A stretch of DNA of 64,000 nt from Apostichopus japonicus (GCF_037975245.1 NC_092579.1:25341166-25405165); one strand, 5' to 3'. Positions 24,830-39,325 are shown, numbered from the stretch's first letter. Numbers and translations are program-made. The notes: generated from the sequence alone by a model not told the origin.

Positions 24830-27800
24830 ACCGATCAATCGAATGTTCGACACCGATCAATCGAATGTGCGACACCGCTCAATCGAATGTTCGGAACCAA
24901 TAAATCGAATATGCAGCACCGATCAATCGAATGTTCGACAACGATCAATCTAATGTGCGACACCGATCAATCGAATGTGCGACACCCATCAATCGAATGT
25001 TCGACACCGATCAATCGAATATTCGACAACGACTAATCGAATGTGCGACACCCATCAATCGAATGTTCGACACCGATCGATGGAATGTGCAGCACCGACC
25101 AATCGAATGTGCGGCACCGATCAATCGAATGTGCGACACCGATCATTCGAATGTGCGACACCCATCAATCGAATGCTCGACATTGATCATTCGAATGTGC
25201 GACACCCATCAATCGAATGCTCGACACCGATCAATCGAATGTTCGACACCGATCATTCCAATGTGCGACAACGATAAATCGAATGTGCGACACCTATCAA
25301 TCGAATGATCGACATCGATTAATCTAATGTACGACACCGATCAATCGAATGTGCGGCAACCATCAATGGAATATTCCACATTGATCATTCGAATGTGCGA
25401 CACCCATCAATCGAATGCTCGACACCGATCAATCGAATGTTCGACACCGATCATTCCAATGTGCGACAACGATAAATCGAATGTGCGACACCTATCAATC
25501 GAATGATCGACATCGATTAATCTAATGTACGACACCGATCAATCGAATGTGCGGCAACCATCAATGGAATATTCCACACTGATCAATCGAATGTGCGACA
25601 ACGATCAATCGAATATTCGGCACCGATCAATCGAATATGCAGCACAGATCAATCGCATGTGCGGCACCGATCCGTCGAATGTTCGACATTGATCAATCGA
25701 ATGTTCGACACCGATCATTCGAATGTTCGACACCGATCATTCGAATTTGCAGCATTGATCAATCGAATTTTCGACACCTATCGATCGAATGTGCGACACC
25801 GATCAATCGAATGTTCGGCACCGATCAATCGAATATGCAGCACCGATCAATCGAATGTTCGACATTGATCAATCGAATGTTCGACACCGATCATTCGAAT
25901 GTTCGACACCTATCATTCGAATGTGCGACACCCATCAATCGAATGTTCGACACCGATCAATCAAATATGCGGCACCGATCATTCGAATGAGCGACACCGA
26001 TCAATCGAATGTCGACACCCATCAATGAAATGTGCGACACCGATCAATCGAATGTTCGACACCTATTATTTGAAATTTCGACACCGATTAAACGAATAGG
26101 CGACACCGATCAATCGAATATGCAGCACCGATCAATCGAATGTTCGACACCGATCAATCTAATGTGCGACACCGATCAATCGAATGTGCGACACCCATCA
26201 ATCGAATGTTCGACACCCATCAATCGAATGTTCGACACCGATCAATCGAATGTTCGACACCGATCAATCGAATATTCGACACCGACCAATCGAATGTTCG
26301 ACACCGATCAATCGAATGTGCAGCATCGATCAATCGAAAGTTCGACACCGATTAATCGAATGTGCGGCACCGATCAAAGGAATGTTCGCACCCATCAATC
26401 GACTGTTCGACACCCATCAATCGTATGTTCGGCATCGATCGATCGAATGTTCGACACCGATCAATCAAATGTGCGACACCGATCAATCGTATGTTCGGCA
26501 CTGATCAATCGAATGTGCGAAACCGATCCATCGAATAATCGACATTGATCAATCGATTGTTCGAAACCGATCATTCGAATGTTCGACACCGATCATTCGA
26601 ATGTGCGACACCGCTCAATCGAATATTCGACACCGATCATTCGAATGTGCGACAACTATTAATTAAATGTTCGGCACCGATCAATCGAATATGCAGAACA
26701 GATCAATCGCCTGTGCGGCACCGATCCATCGAATGTTCGACATTGATCAATCGATTGTTCGAAACCGATCTTTCGAATGTTCGACACCGATCAATCGAAT
26801 GTGCGACACCGCTCAATCGAATGTTCGGCACCGATAAATCGAATATGCAGCACCGATCAATCGAATGTTCGACAACGATCAATCGAATGTGCGACACCGA
26901 TCAATCGAATATTCGACAACGACTAATCGAATGTGCGACACCCATCAATCGAATGTTCGACACCGATCAATGGAATGTGCAGCACCGACCAATCGAATGT
27001 GCGGCACCGATCAATCGAATGTGCGACACCGATCATTCGAATGTGCGACACCCATCAATCGAATGCTCGACATTGATCATTCGAATGTGCGACACCCATC
27101 AATCGAATGCTCGACACCGATCAATCGAATGTTCGACACCGATCATTCCAATGTGCGACAACGATAAATCGAATGTGCGACACCTATCAATCGAATGATC
27201 GACATCGATTAATCTAATGTACGACACCGATCAATCGAATGTGCGGCAACCATCAATGGAATATTCCACACTGATCAATCGAATGTGCGACAACGATCAA
27301 TCGAATATTCGGCACCGATCAATCGAATATGCAGCACAGATCAATCGCATGTGCGGCACCGATCCGTCGAATGTTCGACATTGATCAATCGAATGTTCGA
27401 CACCGATCATTCGAATGTTCGACACCGATCATTCGAATTTGCAGCATTGATCAATCGAATTTTCGACACCTATCGATCGAATGTGCGACACCGATCAATC
27501 GAATGTTCGGCACCGATCAATCGAATATGCAGCACCGATCAATCGAATGTTCGACATTGATCAATCGAATGTTCGACACCGATCATTCGAATGTTCGACA
27601 CCTATCATTCGAATGTGCGACACCCATCAATCGAATGTTCGACACCGATCAATCAAATATGCGGCACCGATCATTCGAATGAGCGACACCGATCAATCGA
27701 ATGTCGACACCCATCAATCAAATGTGCGACTCCGATCAATCGAATGTTCGACACCTATTATTTGAAATTTCGACACCGATTAAACGAATAGGCGACACCG

Positions 27801-28560
27801 ATCAATCGAATATGCAGCACCGATCAATCGAATGTTCGACACCGATCAATCTAATGTGCGACACCGATCAATCGAATGTGCGACACCCATCAATCGAATG
27901 TTCGACACCCATCAATCGAATGTTCGACACCGATCAATCGAATGTTCGACACCGATCAATCGAATATTCGACACCGACCAATCGAATGTTCGACACCGAT
28001 CAATCGAATGTGCAGCATCGATCAATCGAAAGTTCGACACCGATTAATCGAATGTGCGGCACCGATCAAAGGAATGTTCGCACCCATCAATCGTATGTTC
28101 GGCATCGATCGATCGAATGTTCGACACCGATCAATCAAATGTGCGACACCGATCAATCGTATGTTCGGCACTGATCAATCGAATGTGCGAAACCGATCCA
28201 TCGAATAATCGACATTGATCAATCGATTGTTCGAAACCGATCATTCGAATGTTCGACACCGATCATTCGAATGTGCGACACCGCTCAATCGAATATTCGA
28301 CACCGATCATTCGAATGTGCGACAACTATTAATTAAATGTTCGGCACCGATCAATCGAATATGCAGCACAGATCAATCGCCTGTGCGGCACCGATCCATC
28401 GATTGTTCGAAACCGATCTTTCGAATGTTCGACACCGATCAATCGAATGTGCGACACCGCTCAATCGAATTTTCGGCACCGATAAATCGAATATGTAGCA
28501 CCGATCAATCGAATGTTCGACAACGATCAATCGAATGTGCGACACCGATCAATCGAATAT
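24830..28560. repeat. Tandem duplication of about 1.7 kb inside the zone II block
   Basis: The stretch from about 24.83 to 26.7 kb is repeated from about 26.72 to 28.5 kb. Offsets are 1,890 bp at the left, 1,692 bp after 25578, 1,670 bp after about 26400 and 1,648 bp at the right. The differences are 198, 22 and 22 bp, all whole monomers. The 198-bp step is the extra tandem copy at 25381-25578. The paired parts share rare units such as CGACTAATCG, GAATGCTCGAC and CGATTAAACGAATAGGCG. Confidence 0.82.
25183..25578. repeat. 198-bp (nine-monomer) tandem duplication
   Basis: Positions 25183-25380 and 25381-25578 are direct repeats, each beginning TTGATCATTCG and ending AATATTCCACA. The same double copy is present near 33891-34286 in the partner block, but only a single copy lies in the 27.07-27.27 and 35.63-35.83 kb paralogues. 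The 198-bp event therefore came after the 1.7-kb tandem duplication and before the copying of about 5 kb. Confidence 0.9.
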
Positions 28561-28652
28561 TCGACACCGATCAATGGAATGTGCAGCACCGACCAATCAA
28601 ATGTGCGGCACCGATCAATCGAATGTGCGACACCGATCATTCGAATGTGCGA

Positions 28653-30290
28653 CATTGATCATTCGAATGTGCGACACCCATCAATCGAATGTTTGACACC
28701 GATCAATCGAATGTGCGACACCGATCAATCGAATGTTCGACACCGATTAAATCGAATGTGCGACACCGATCAATCGAATGTGCGGCACCGATCAATCGAA
28801 TATGCAGCACCGACCAATCTAATGTTCGACACCGATCAATCTAATGTGCGACACCGATCAATCGAATGTGCGACACCCATCAATCGAATGTTCGACACCC
28901 ATCAATCGAATGTTCGACACCGATCAATCGAATGTTCGACACCGATCAATCGAATGTTCGCACCCATCAATCGACTGTTCGACACCCATCAATCGTATGT
29001 TCGGCATCGATCGATCGAATGTGCGACACCGATCAATCGTATGTTCGGCACTGATCAATCGAATGTGCGGAACCGATCCATCGAATAATCGACATTGATC
29101 AATCGATTGTTCGAAACCGATCATTCGAATGTTCGACACCGATCATTCGAATGTGCGACAATTATTAATTAAATGTTCGGCACCGATCAATCGAATATGC
29201 AGCACAGATCAATCGCCTGTGCGGCACCGATCCATCGAATGTTCGACATTGATCAATCGAATGTTCGACACCGATCATTCGAATGTTCGACACCGATCAA
29301 TCGAATTTGCGACACCCATCAATCGAATGAGCGACATAGATTAATCGAATGTGTGACACCGATCAATCGTATGTTCGACACCGATCAATCGAATGTGCTG
29401 CACCGGTTAATCGAATATTCGACACCGATCAATCAAATGTGCGGCACCGATCAATCAATGAGAGGCACCGATCAATCGAATGTTCGACACCCATCAATCG
29501 AATGTTCGACACCGATTAATCAAATGTTCGACACGGACACCCATCAATCGAATGTGCGACACCGATCAATCGAATGTTCGACACCGATCAATCGAATATG
29601 CAGCACCGATCAATCGCATATGCGGCACTGATCGATCGAGTGTTCGACACCGATCAATCTAATGTGCGACACAGATCAATCGAATGTGCGACACCCATGA
29701 ATCGAATGTTCGACACCGATCATTCGAATGTGCAGCATTGATCAAACGAAATTTCGACACCGATCAATCGAATGTGCGACACCGATCAATCGAATGTGCG
29801 ACACCTATTAATGGAAGGTTCAGCACCCATCAATCGTATGTTCGGCATCGATTGATCGAATGTAATGTTCGCCACTGATCAATCAAATGTTCGACATTGA
29901 TCAATAGAATGTTCGACACTGATCAATCGAATGTTCGACACCGATCAATCGAATGTGCGACACCGATCAATCGAATGTTCGGCACCGATAAATCGAATAA
30001 GCAGCACCGATCAATCGAATGTTCGACAACGATCAATCTAATGTGCGACACCGATCAATCGAATGAGCGACAACGAGCAATCGAATGTTCGACACCGATC
30101 AATCGAATATTCGACACCGACTAATCGAATGTGCGACACCCATCAATCGAATGTTCGACACCGATCAATGGAATGTGCAGCACCGACCAATCAAATGTGC
30201 GGCACCGATGAATCGAATGTGCGACACCGATCATTCGAATGTTCGACATTGATCATTCGAATGTGCGACACCCATCAATCGAATGTTTGA
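28653..30290. repeat. 1.77-kb tandem duplication, first copy
   Basis: This matches 30401-32016. The offset is 1,748 bp at the left, 1,770 bp through the middle (for example 28924 to 30694 and 29878 to 31648) and 1,726 bp at the right. The steps of 22 and 44 bp are whole monomers. Shared markers are GTTTGACACC, the 23-bp CGATTAAATCG or CGATGAAATCG unit, the TTAATTAA dimer, the 28-bp GGACAC unit and the 27-bp unit. Confidence 0.85.
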
Positions 30291-30439
30291 CACCCATCAA
30301 TCGAATGTTCGACACCGATCAATGGAATGTGCAGCACCGACCAATCAAATGTGCGGCACCGATGAATCGAATGTGCGACACCGATCATTCGAATGTTCGA
30401 CATTGATCATTCGAATGTGCGACACCCATCAATCGAATG
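30132..30439. repeat. 154-bp (seven-monomer) tandem duplication
   Basis: The run with CAATGGAATGTGCAGCACC, CGACCAATC and GTTCGACATTGATCATTCG occurs at about 30132-30285 and again at 30286-30439. The paralogue near 31.87-32.02 kb has it once, so the step happened within this copy after the 1.77-kb duplication or was lost from the other. Confidence 0.85.
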
Positions 30440-32016
30440 TTTGACACCGATCAATCGAATGTGCGACACCGATCAATCGAATGTGCGACACCGATCAATC
30501 GAATGTTCGACACCGATGAAATCGAATGTGCGACACCGATCAATCGAATGTGCGGCACCGATCAATCGAATATGCAGCACCGATCAATCGAATGTTCGAC
30601 ACCGATCAATCTAATGTGCGACACCGATCAATCGAATGTGCGACACCCATCAATCGAATGTTCGACACCCATCAATCGAATGTTCGACACCGATCAATCG
30701 AATGTTCGACACCGATCAATCGAATGTTCGCACCCATCAATCGACTGTTCGACACCCATCAATCGTATGTTCGGCATCGATCGATCGAATGTGCGACACC
30801 GATCAATCGTATGTTCGGCACTGATCAATCGAATGTGCGGAACCGATCCATCGAATAATCGACATTGATCAATCGATTGTTCGAAACCGATCATTCGAAT
30901 GTTCGACACCGATCATTCGAATGTGCGACAACTATTAATTAAATGTTCGGCACCGATCAATCGAATATGCAGCACAGATCAATCGCCTGTGCGGCACCGA
31001 TCCATCGAATGTTCGACATTGATCAATCGAATGTTCGACACCGATCATTCGAATGTTCGACACCGATCAATCGAATTTGCGACACCCATCAATCGAATGA
31101 GCGACATAGATTAATCGAATGTGTGACACCGATCAATCGTATGTTCGACACCGATCAATCGAATGTGCTGCACCGGTTAATCGAATATTCGACACCGATC
31201 AATCAAATGTGCGGCACCGATCAATCAATGAGAGGCACCGATCAATCGAATGTTCGACATTGATCAATCGAATGTAAGACACCGATTAATCAAATGTTCG
31301 ACACGGACACCCATCAATCGAATGTGCGACACCGATCAATCGAATGTTCGACACCGATCAATCGAATATGCAGCACCGATCAATCGCATATGCGGCACTG
31401 ATCGATCGAGTGTTCGACACCGATCAATCTAATGTGCGACACAGATCAATCGAATGTGCGACACCCATGAATCGAATGTTCGACACCGATCATTCGAATG
31501 TGCAGCATTGATCAAACGAAATTTCGACACCGATCAATCGAATGTGCGACACCGATCAATCGAATGTGCGACACCTATTAATGGAAGGTTCGGCACCCAT
31601 CAATCGTATGTTCGGCATCGATTGATCGAATGTAATGTTCGCCACTGATAAATCAAATGTTCGACATTGATCAATCGAATATTCGACACTGATCAATCGA
31701 ATGTTCGACACCGATCAATCGAATGTGCGACACCGATCAATCGAATGTTCGACAACGATCAATCTAATGTGCGACACCGATCAATCGAATGAGCGACAAC
31801 GAGCAATCGAATGTTCGACACCGATCAATCGAATATTCGACACCGACTAATCGAATGTGCGACACCCATCAATCGAATGTTCGACACCGATCAATGGAAT
31901 GTGCAGCACCGACCAATCAAATGTGCGGCACCGATGAATCGAATGTGCGACACCGATCATTCGAATGTTCGACATTGATCATTCGAATGTGCGACACCCA
32001 TCAATCGAATGTTTGA
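30401..32016. repeat. 1.77-kb tandem duplication, second copy
   Basis: This is the direct repeat of 28653-30290. It lacks 44 bp near 31760 that the first copy has near 29985-30030, including the GAATAAGCAGC unit. A third, partial copy of the left part follows at about 32008-32225 (offset 3,320 bp from 28688), including the GTTTGACACC and CGATTAAATCG units, so at least two rounds of copying occurred. Confidence 0.83.
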
Positions 32017-32254
32017 CACCGATCAATCGAATGTGCGACACCGATCAATCGAATGTTCGACACCGATTAAATCGAATGTGCGACACCGATCAATCGAATG
32101 TGCGGCACCGATCAATCGAATATGCAGCACCGATCAATCGAATGTTCGACACCGATCAATCTAATGTGCGACACCGATCAATCGAATGTGCGACACCCAT
32201 CAATCGAATGTTCGACACTCATCAATCGAATGTTCAACACCGATCAATCGAATA

Positions 32255-35200
32255 TTCGACACCGACTAATCGAATGTTCGACACCGATCAATCGAATGTG
32301 CAGCATCGATCAATCGAATGTACGACACCTATCAATGGAATGTGCGGCACTCATCAATCGAATGTTCGACACCGATTAATCGAATGTGCGGCACCGATCA
32401 AAGGAATGTTCGCACCCATCAATCGACTGTTCGACAACCATCAATCGTATGTTCGGCATCGATCGATCGAATGTTCGACACCGATCAATCGAATGTGCGA
32501 CACCGATCAATCGTATGTTCGGCACTGATCAATCGAATGTGCGGAACCGATCCATCGAATAATCGACATTGATCAATCGATTGTTCGAAACCGATCATTC
32601 GAATGTTCGACACCGATCATTCGAATGTGCGACAACTATTAATTAAATGTTCGGCACCGATCAATCGAATATGCAGCACCGATCAATCGCCTGTGCGGCA
32701 CCGATCCATCGAATGTTCGACATTGATCAATCGAATGTTCGACACCGATCATTCGAATGTTCGACACCGATCATTCGAATTTGCAGCATTGATCAATCGA
32801 ATTTTCGACACCGATCGATCGAATGTGCGACACCGATCAATCGAATTTGCGACACCCATCAATCGAATGAGCGACACCGATTAATCGAATGTGTGACACC
32901 GATCAATCGTATGTTCGGCACCGATCAATCGAATGTGCTGCACCGACTAATCGAATGTTCGACATTGATCAATCGAATGTAAGACACCGGTTAATCGAAT
33001 GTTCGACACCGATCAATCAAATGTGCGGCACCGATCAATCAATGAGAGGCACCGATCAATCGAATGTTCGACACCATCAATCGAATGTTCGACACCCATC
33101 AATCGAATGTTCGACACCGATCAATCGAATATTCCACACCGATCAATCGAATGTGCGACACCGATCATTCGAATGTGCGACACCTATTAATGGAATGTTC
33201 GGCACCGATCAATCGAATATGCAGCACCGATCAATCGAATGTGCGGCACCGATCAATCAAATGTTCGACATTGATCAATCGAATGTTAGACACCGATCAA
33301 TCGAATGTTCGACACAGATCAATCAAATGTGCGACACCCATCAATCGAATGTGCGGCACCGATCAATCGAATGAGCGACACCGAACATTCGAATGTGCGA
33401 CACCATCAATCGAATGTTTGACACCGATCAATCGTATGTTCGGCACCGATCAATCGAATGTACTGCACCGATTGATCGAATGTAATGTTCGCCACTGATC
33501 AATCGAATGTTCGACACCGATCATTCGAATGTTCGACACCGATCAATCGAATGTTCGACACCGATCAATCGAATGTGCGACACCGCTCAATCGAATGTTC
33601 GGAACCAATAAATCGAATATGCAGCACCGATCAATCTAATGTTCGACAACGATCAATCTAATGTGCGACACCGATCAATCGAATGTGCGACACCCATCAA
33701 TCGAATGTTCGACACCGATCAATCGAATATTCGACAACGACTAATCGAATGTGCGACACCCATCAATCGAATGTTCGACACCGATCGATGGAATGTGCAG
33801 CACCGACCAATCGAATGTGCGGCACCGATCAATCGAATGTGGGACACCGATCATTCGAATGTGCGACACCCATCAATCGAATGCTCGACATTGATCATTC
33901 GAATGTGCGACACCCATCAATCGAATGCTCGACACCGATCAATCGAATGTTCGACACCGATCATTCCAATGTGCGACAACGATAAATCGAATGTGCGACA
34001 CCTATCAATCGAATGATCGACATCGATTAATCTAATGTACGACACCGATCAATCGAATGTGCGGCAACCATCAATGGAATATTCCACACTGATCATTCGA
34101 ATGTGCGACACCCATCAATCGAATGCTCGACACCGATCAATCGAATGTTCGACACCGATCATTCCAATGTGCGACAACGATAAATCGAATGTGCGACACC
34201 TATCAATCGAATGATCGACATCGATTAATCTAATGTACGACACCGATCAATCGAATGTGCGGCAACCGTCAATGGAATATTCCACACTGATCAATCGAAT
34301 GTGCGACAACGATCAATCGAATATTCGGCACCGATCAATCGAATATGCAGCACAGATCAATCGCATGTGCGGCACCGATCCGTCGAATGTTCGACATTGA
34401 TCAATCGAATGTTCGACACCGATCATTCGAATGTTCGACACCGATCATTCGAATTTGCAGCATTGATCAATCGAATTTTCGACACCTATCGATCGAATGT
34501 GCGACACCGATCAATCGAATGTTCGGCACCGATCAATCGAATATGCAGCACCGATCAATCGAATGTTCGACATTGATCAATCGAATGTTCGACACCGATC
34601 ATTCGAATGTTCGACACCTATCATTCGAATGTGCGACACCCATCAATCGAATGTTCGACACCGATCAATCAAATATGCGGCACCGATCATTCGAATGAGC
34701 GACACCGATCAATCGAATGTCGACACCCATCAATGAAATGTGCGACTCCGATCAATCGAATGTTCGACACCTATTATTTGAAATTTCGACACCGATTAAA
34801 CGAATAGGCGACACCGATCAATCGAATATGCAGCACCGATCAATCGAATGTTCGACACCGATCAATCGAATGTGCAGCATCGATCAATCGAAAGTTCGAC
34901 ACCGATTAATCGAATGTGCGGCACCGATCAAAGGAATGTTCGCACCCATCAATCGACTGTTCGACACCCATCAATCGTATGTTCGGCATCGATCGATCGA
35001 ATGTTCGACACCGATCAATCAAATGTGCGACACCGATCAATCGTATGTTCGGCACTGATCAATCGAATGTGCGAAACCGATCCATCGAATAATCGACATT
35101 GATCAATCGATTGTTCGAAACCGATCATTCGAATGTTCGACACCGATCATTCGAATGTGCGACACCGCTCAATCGAATATTCGACACCGATCATTCGAAT

Positions 35201-37150
35201 GTGCGACAACTATTAATTAAATGTTCGGCACCGATCAATCGAATATGCAGAACAGATCAATCGCCTGTGCGGCACCGATCCATCGAATGTTCGACATTGA
35301 TCAATCGATTGTTCGAAACCGATCTTTCGAATGTTCGACACCGATCAATCGAATGTGCGACACCGCTCAATCGAATGTTCGGCACCGATAAATCGAATAT
35401 GCAGCACCGATCAATCGAATGTTCGACAACGATCAATCGAATGTGCGACACCGATCAATCGAATATTCGACAACGACTAATCGAATGTGCGACACCCATC
35501 AATCGAATGTTCGACACCGATCAATGGAATGTGCAGCACCGACCAATCGAATGTGCGGCACCGATCAATCGAATGTGCGACACCGATCATTCGAATGTGC
35601 GACACCCATCAATCGAATGTTCGACATTGATCATTCGAATGTGCGACACCCATCAATCGAATGCTCGACACCGATCAATCGAATGTTCGACACCGATCAT
35701 TCCAATGTGCGACAACGATAAATCGAATGTGCGACACCTATCAATCGAATGATCGACATCGATTAATCTAATGTACGACACCGATCAATCGAATGTGCGG
35801 CAACCATCAATGGAATATTCCACACTGATCAATCGAATGTGCGACAACGATCAATCGAATATTCGGCACCGATCAATCGAATATGCAGCACAGATCAATC
35901 GCATGTGCGGCACCGATCCGTCGAATGTTCGACATTGATCAATCGAATGTTCGACACCGATCATTCGAATGTTCGACACCGATCATTCGAATTTGCAGCA
36001 TTGATCAATCGAATTTTCGACACCTATCGATCGAATGTGCGACACCGATCAATCGAATGTGCGGCACCGATCAATCGAATATGCAGCACCGATCAATCGA
36101 ATGTTCGACATTGATCAATCGAATGTTCGACACCGATCATTCGAATGTTCGACACCTATCATTCGAATGTGCGACACCCATCAATCGAATGTTCGACACC
36201 GATCAATCAAATATGCGGCACCGATCATTCGAATGAGCGACACCGATCAATCGAATGTCGACACCCATCAATCAAATGTGCGACTCCGATCAATCGAATG
36301 TTCGACACCTATTATTTGAAATTTCGACACCGATTAAACGAATAGGCGACACCGATCAATCGAATATGCAGCACCGATCAATCGAATGTTCGACACCGAT
36401 CAATCTAATGTGCGACACCGATCAATCGAATGTGCGACACCCATCAATCGAATGTTCGACACCCATCAATCGAATGTTCGACACCGATCAATCGAATGTT
36501 CGACACCGATCAATCGAATATTCGACACCGACCAATCGAATGTTCGACACCGATCAATCGAATGTGCAGCATCGATCAATCGAAAGTTCGACACCGATTA
36601 ATCGAATGTGCGGCACCGATCAAAGGAATGTTCGCACCCATCAATCGACTGTTCGACACCCATCAATCGTATGTTCGGCATCGATCGATCGAATGTTCGA
36701 CACCGATCAATCAAATGTGCGACACCGATCAATCGTATGTTCGGCACTGATCAATCGAATGTGCGAAACCGATCCATCGAATAATCGACATTGATCAATC
36801 GATTGTTCGAAACCGATCATTCGAATGTGCGACAACTATTAATTAAATGTTCGGCACCGATCAATCGAATATGCAGCACAGATCAATCGCCTGTGCGGCA
36901 CCGATCCATCGATTGTTCGAAACCGATCTTTCGAATGTTCGACACCGATCAATCGAATGTGCGACACCGCTCAATCGAATGTTCGGCACCGATAAATCGA
37001 ATATGTAGCACCGATCAATCGAATGTTCGACAACGATCAATCGAATGTGCGACACCGATCAATCGAATGTGCGACACCGATCATTCGAATGTGCGACATT
37101 GATCATTCGAATGTGCGACACCCATCAATCGAATGCTTGACACCGATCAA
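32255..37150. repeat. About 5-kb segmental duplication in zone II, right copy
   Basis: This is the partner of 23569-28705. It contains an extra 22-bp unit near 33090, lacks seven monomers after 34867 (26160 onwards in the partner) and lacks three monomers near 36825. Single-base differences are visible but few, for example GTGCGACTCCG at 34744 where the left copy has GTGCGACACCG. The pattern is duplication followed by in-register contraction and expansion. Confidence 0.85.
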
Positions 37151-38230
37151 TCGAATTTGCAGCATTGATCAATCGAATTTTCGACACCGATCGATCGAAT
37201 GTGCGACACCGATCAATCGAATTTGCGACACCCATCAATCGAATGAGCGACACCGATTAATCGAATGTGTGACACCGATCAATCGAATGTGCTGCACCGA
37301 CTAATCGAATGTTCGACATTGATCAATCGAATGTAAGACACCGGTTAATCGAATGTTCGACACCGATCAATCAAATGTGCGGCACCGATCAATCGAATGT
37401 GCGACACCCATCAATCGAATGTTCGACACCCATCAATCGAATGTTCGACACCGATCAATCGAATGTTCGACACCGATCAATCGAATGTGCGACACCCATC
37501 AATCGAATGTTCGACACCCATCAATCGATTGTTCGAAACCGATCATTCGAATGTTCGACACCGATCATTCGAATGTGCGACACCGCTCAATCGAATATTC
37601 GACACCGATCATTCGAATGTGCGACAACTATTAATTAAATGTTCGGCACCGATCAATCGAATATGCAGCACAGATCAATCGCCTGTGCGGCACCGATCCA
37701 TCGATTGTTCGAAACCGATCTTTCGAATGTTCGACACCGATCAATCGAATGTGCGACACCGCTCAATCGAATGTTCGGCACCGATAAATCGAATATGTAG
37801 CACCGATCAATCGAATGTTCGACAACGATCAATCGAATGTGCGACACCGATCAATCGAATATTCGACAACGACTAATCGAATGTGCGGCACCGATCAATC
37901 GAATGTGCGACACCGATCATTCGAATGTGCGACATTGATCATTCGAATGTGCGACACCCATCAATCGAATGCTTGACACCGATCAATCGAATTTGCAGCA
38001 TTGATCAATCGAATTTTCGACACCGATCGATCGAATGTGCGACACCGATCAATCGAATTTGCGACACCCATCAATCGAATGAGCGACACCGATTAATCGA
38101 ATGTGTGACACCGATCAATCGAATGTGCTGCACCGACTAATCGAATGTTCGACATTGATCAATCGAATGTAAGACACCGGTTAATCGAATGTTCGACACC
38201 GATCAATCAAATGTGCGGCACCGATCAATC
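36813..38230. repeat. Tandem duplication of about 0.8 kb, overlapping the zone II block end
   Basis: Positions 36813-37394 match 37605-38230. The offset is 792 bp (36 monomers) at first, then 836 bp (38 monomers) after two extra units near 37880 in the second copy. Shared markers are the TTAATTAA dimer (36839, 37631), CCATCGATTGTTCG, ATATGTAGC, GAATGCTTGAC and GTGCTGCACCGACTAATCG. The unit pair 37395-37604 between them is ordinary array. Confidence 0.83.
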
Positions 38231-39325
38231 AATGAGATTCACCGATCAATCGAATGTTCGACACCATCAATCGAATGTTCGACACCCATCAATCGAATGT
38301 TCGACACCGATCAATCGAATATTCCACACCGATCAATCGAATGTGCGACACCGATCATTCGAATGTGCGACACCTATTAATGGAATGTTCGGCACCGATC
38401 AATCGAATATGCAGCACCGATCAATCGAATGTGCGGCACCGATCAATCAAATGTTCGACATTGATCAATCGAATGTTAGACACCGATCAATCGAATGTTC
38501 GACACAGATCAATCAAATGTGCGACACCCATCAATCGAATGTGCGGCACCGATCAATCGAATGAGCGACACCGAACATTCGAATGTGCGACACCATCAAT
38601 CGAATGTTTGACACCGATCAATCGAATGTTCGACATTGATCAATCGAATGTTCGACACCGATTAATCGAATGTGCGGCACCGATCAAAGGAATGTTCGCA
38701 CCCATCAATAGACTGTTCGACACCCATCAATCGTATGTTCGGCATCGATCGATCGAATGTTCGGCACTGATCAATCGAATGTGCGGAACCGATCCATCGA
38801 ATAATCGACATTGATCAATCGATTGTTCGAAACCGATCATTCGAATGTTCGACACCGATCATTCGAATGTGCGACAACTACTAATTAAATGTTCGGCACC
38901 GATCAATCGAATATGCAGCCCAGATCAATCGCATGTGCGGCACTGATCGATCGAATGTTCGACACCGATCAATCGAATGTTCGACACTGATCAATCGAAT
39001 GTGCGACAACGATCAATCAAATGTTCGGCACCGATCAATCGAATATGCAGCACAGATCAATCGCATGTGTGGCACCGATCCATCGAATGTTCGACATTGA
39101 TCAATCGAATGTTCGACACCGATCATTCGAATGTTCGACACCGATTATTCGAATTTGCAGCATTGATCAATCGAATTTTCGACACCGATCGATCGAATGT
39201 GCGACACCGATCAATCGAATTTGCGACACCCATCAATCGAATGAGCGACACCGATTAATCGAATGTGCGACACCGATCAATCGTATGTTCGGCACCGATC
39301 AATTGAATGTGCTGCACCGATTAAT
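38231..39325. repeat. Zone II monomers related to 33.0-33.4 and 40.4-40.7 kb
   Basis: This is gene-free array. The run 38231-38620 matches about 33040-33430 (offset near 5,190 bp), with GACACCATCAATCG, CTATTAATGG and GTTAGACACC units. The part 38970-39260 matches 40410-40700 at an offset of 1,439 bp. The dimer near 38877 has CTACTAATTAAATG, a one-base change that removes TTAATTAA. Confidence 0.78.

Larger units (their letters stand above)
23569..28705. repeat. About 5-kb segmental duplication in zone II, left copy
   Basis: This matches 32255-37150. The offset starts at 8,686 bp and changes in steps: +22 near 24388, -154 near 26160, +22 near 28095, -66 near 28240, and about -66 near 28570. 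Every step is a whole number of 22-bp monomers. The left edge is sharp (G at 23568 against A at 32254). Shared markers include CATCGATCAATCG with GTACGACACC, the TTAATTAA dimer, the 27-bp unit and CTATTATTTGAAATTTCG. The block itself contains a tandem duplication of about 1.7 kb. Confidence 0.85.

Noticed and set aside
24896-24903. AATAAA-like polyadenylation signal (CCAATAAATCG, also near 33606)
   Set aside because: It is a single-base variant of the monomer, copied by block duplication, with no transcript unit around it.
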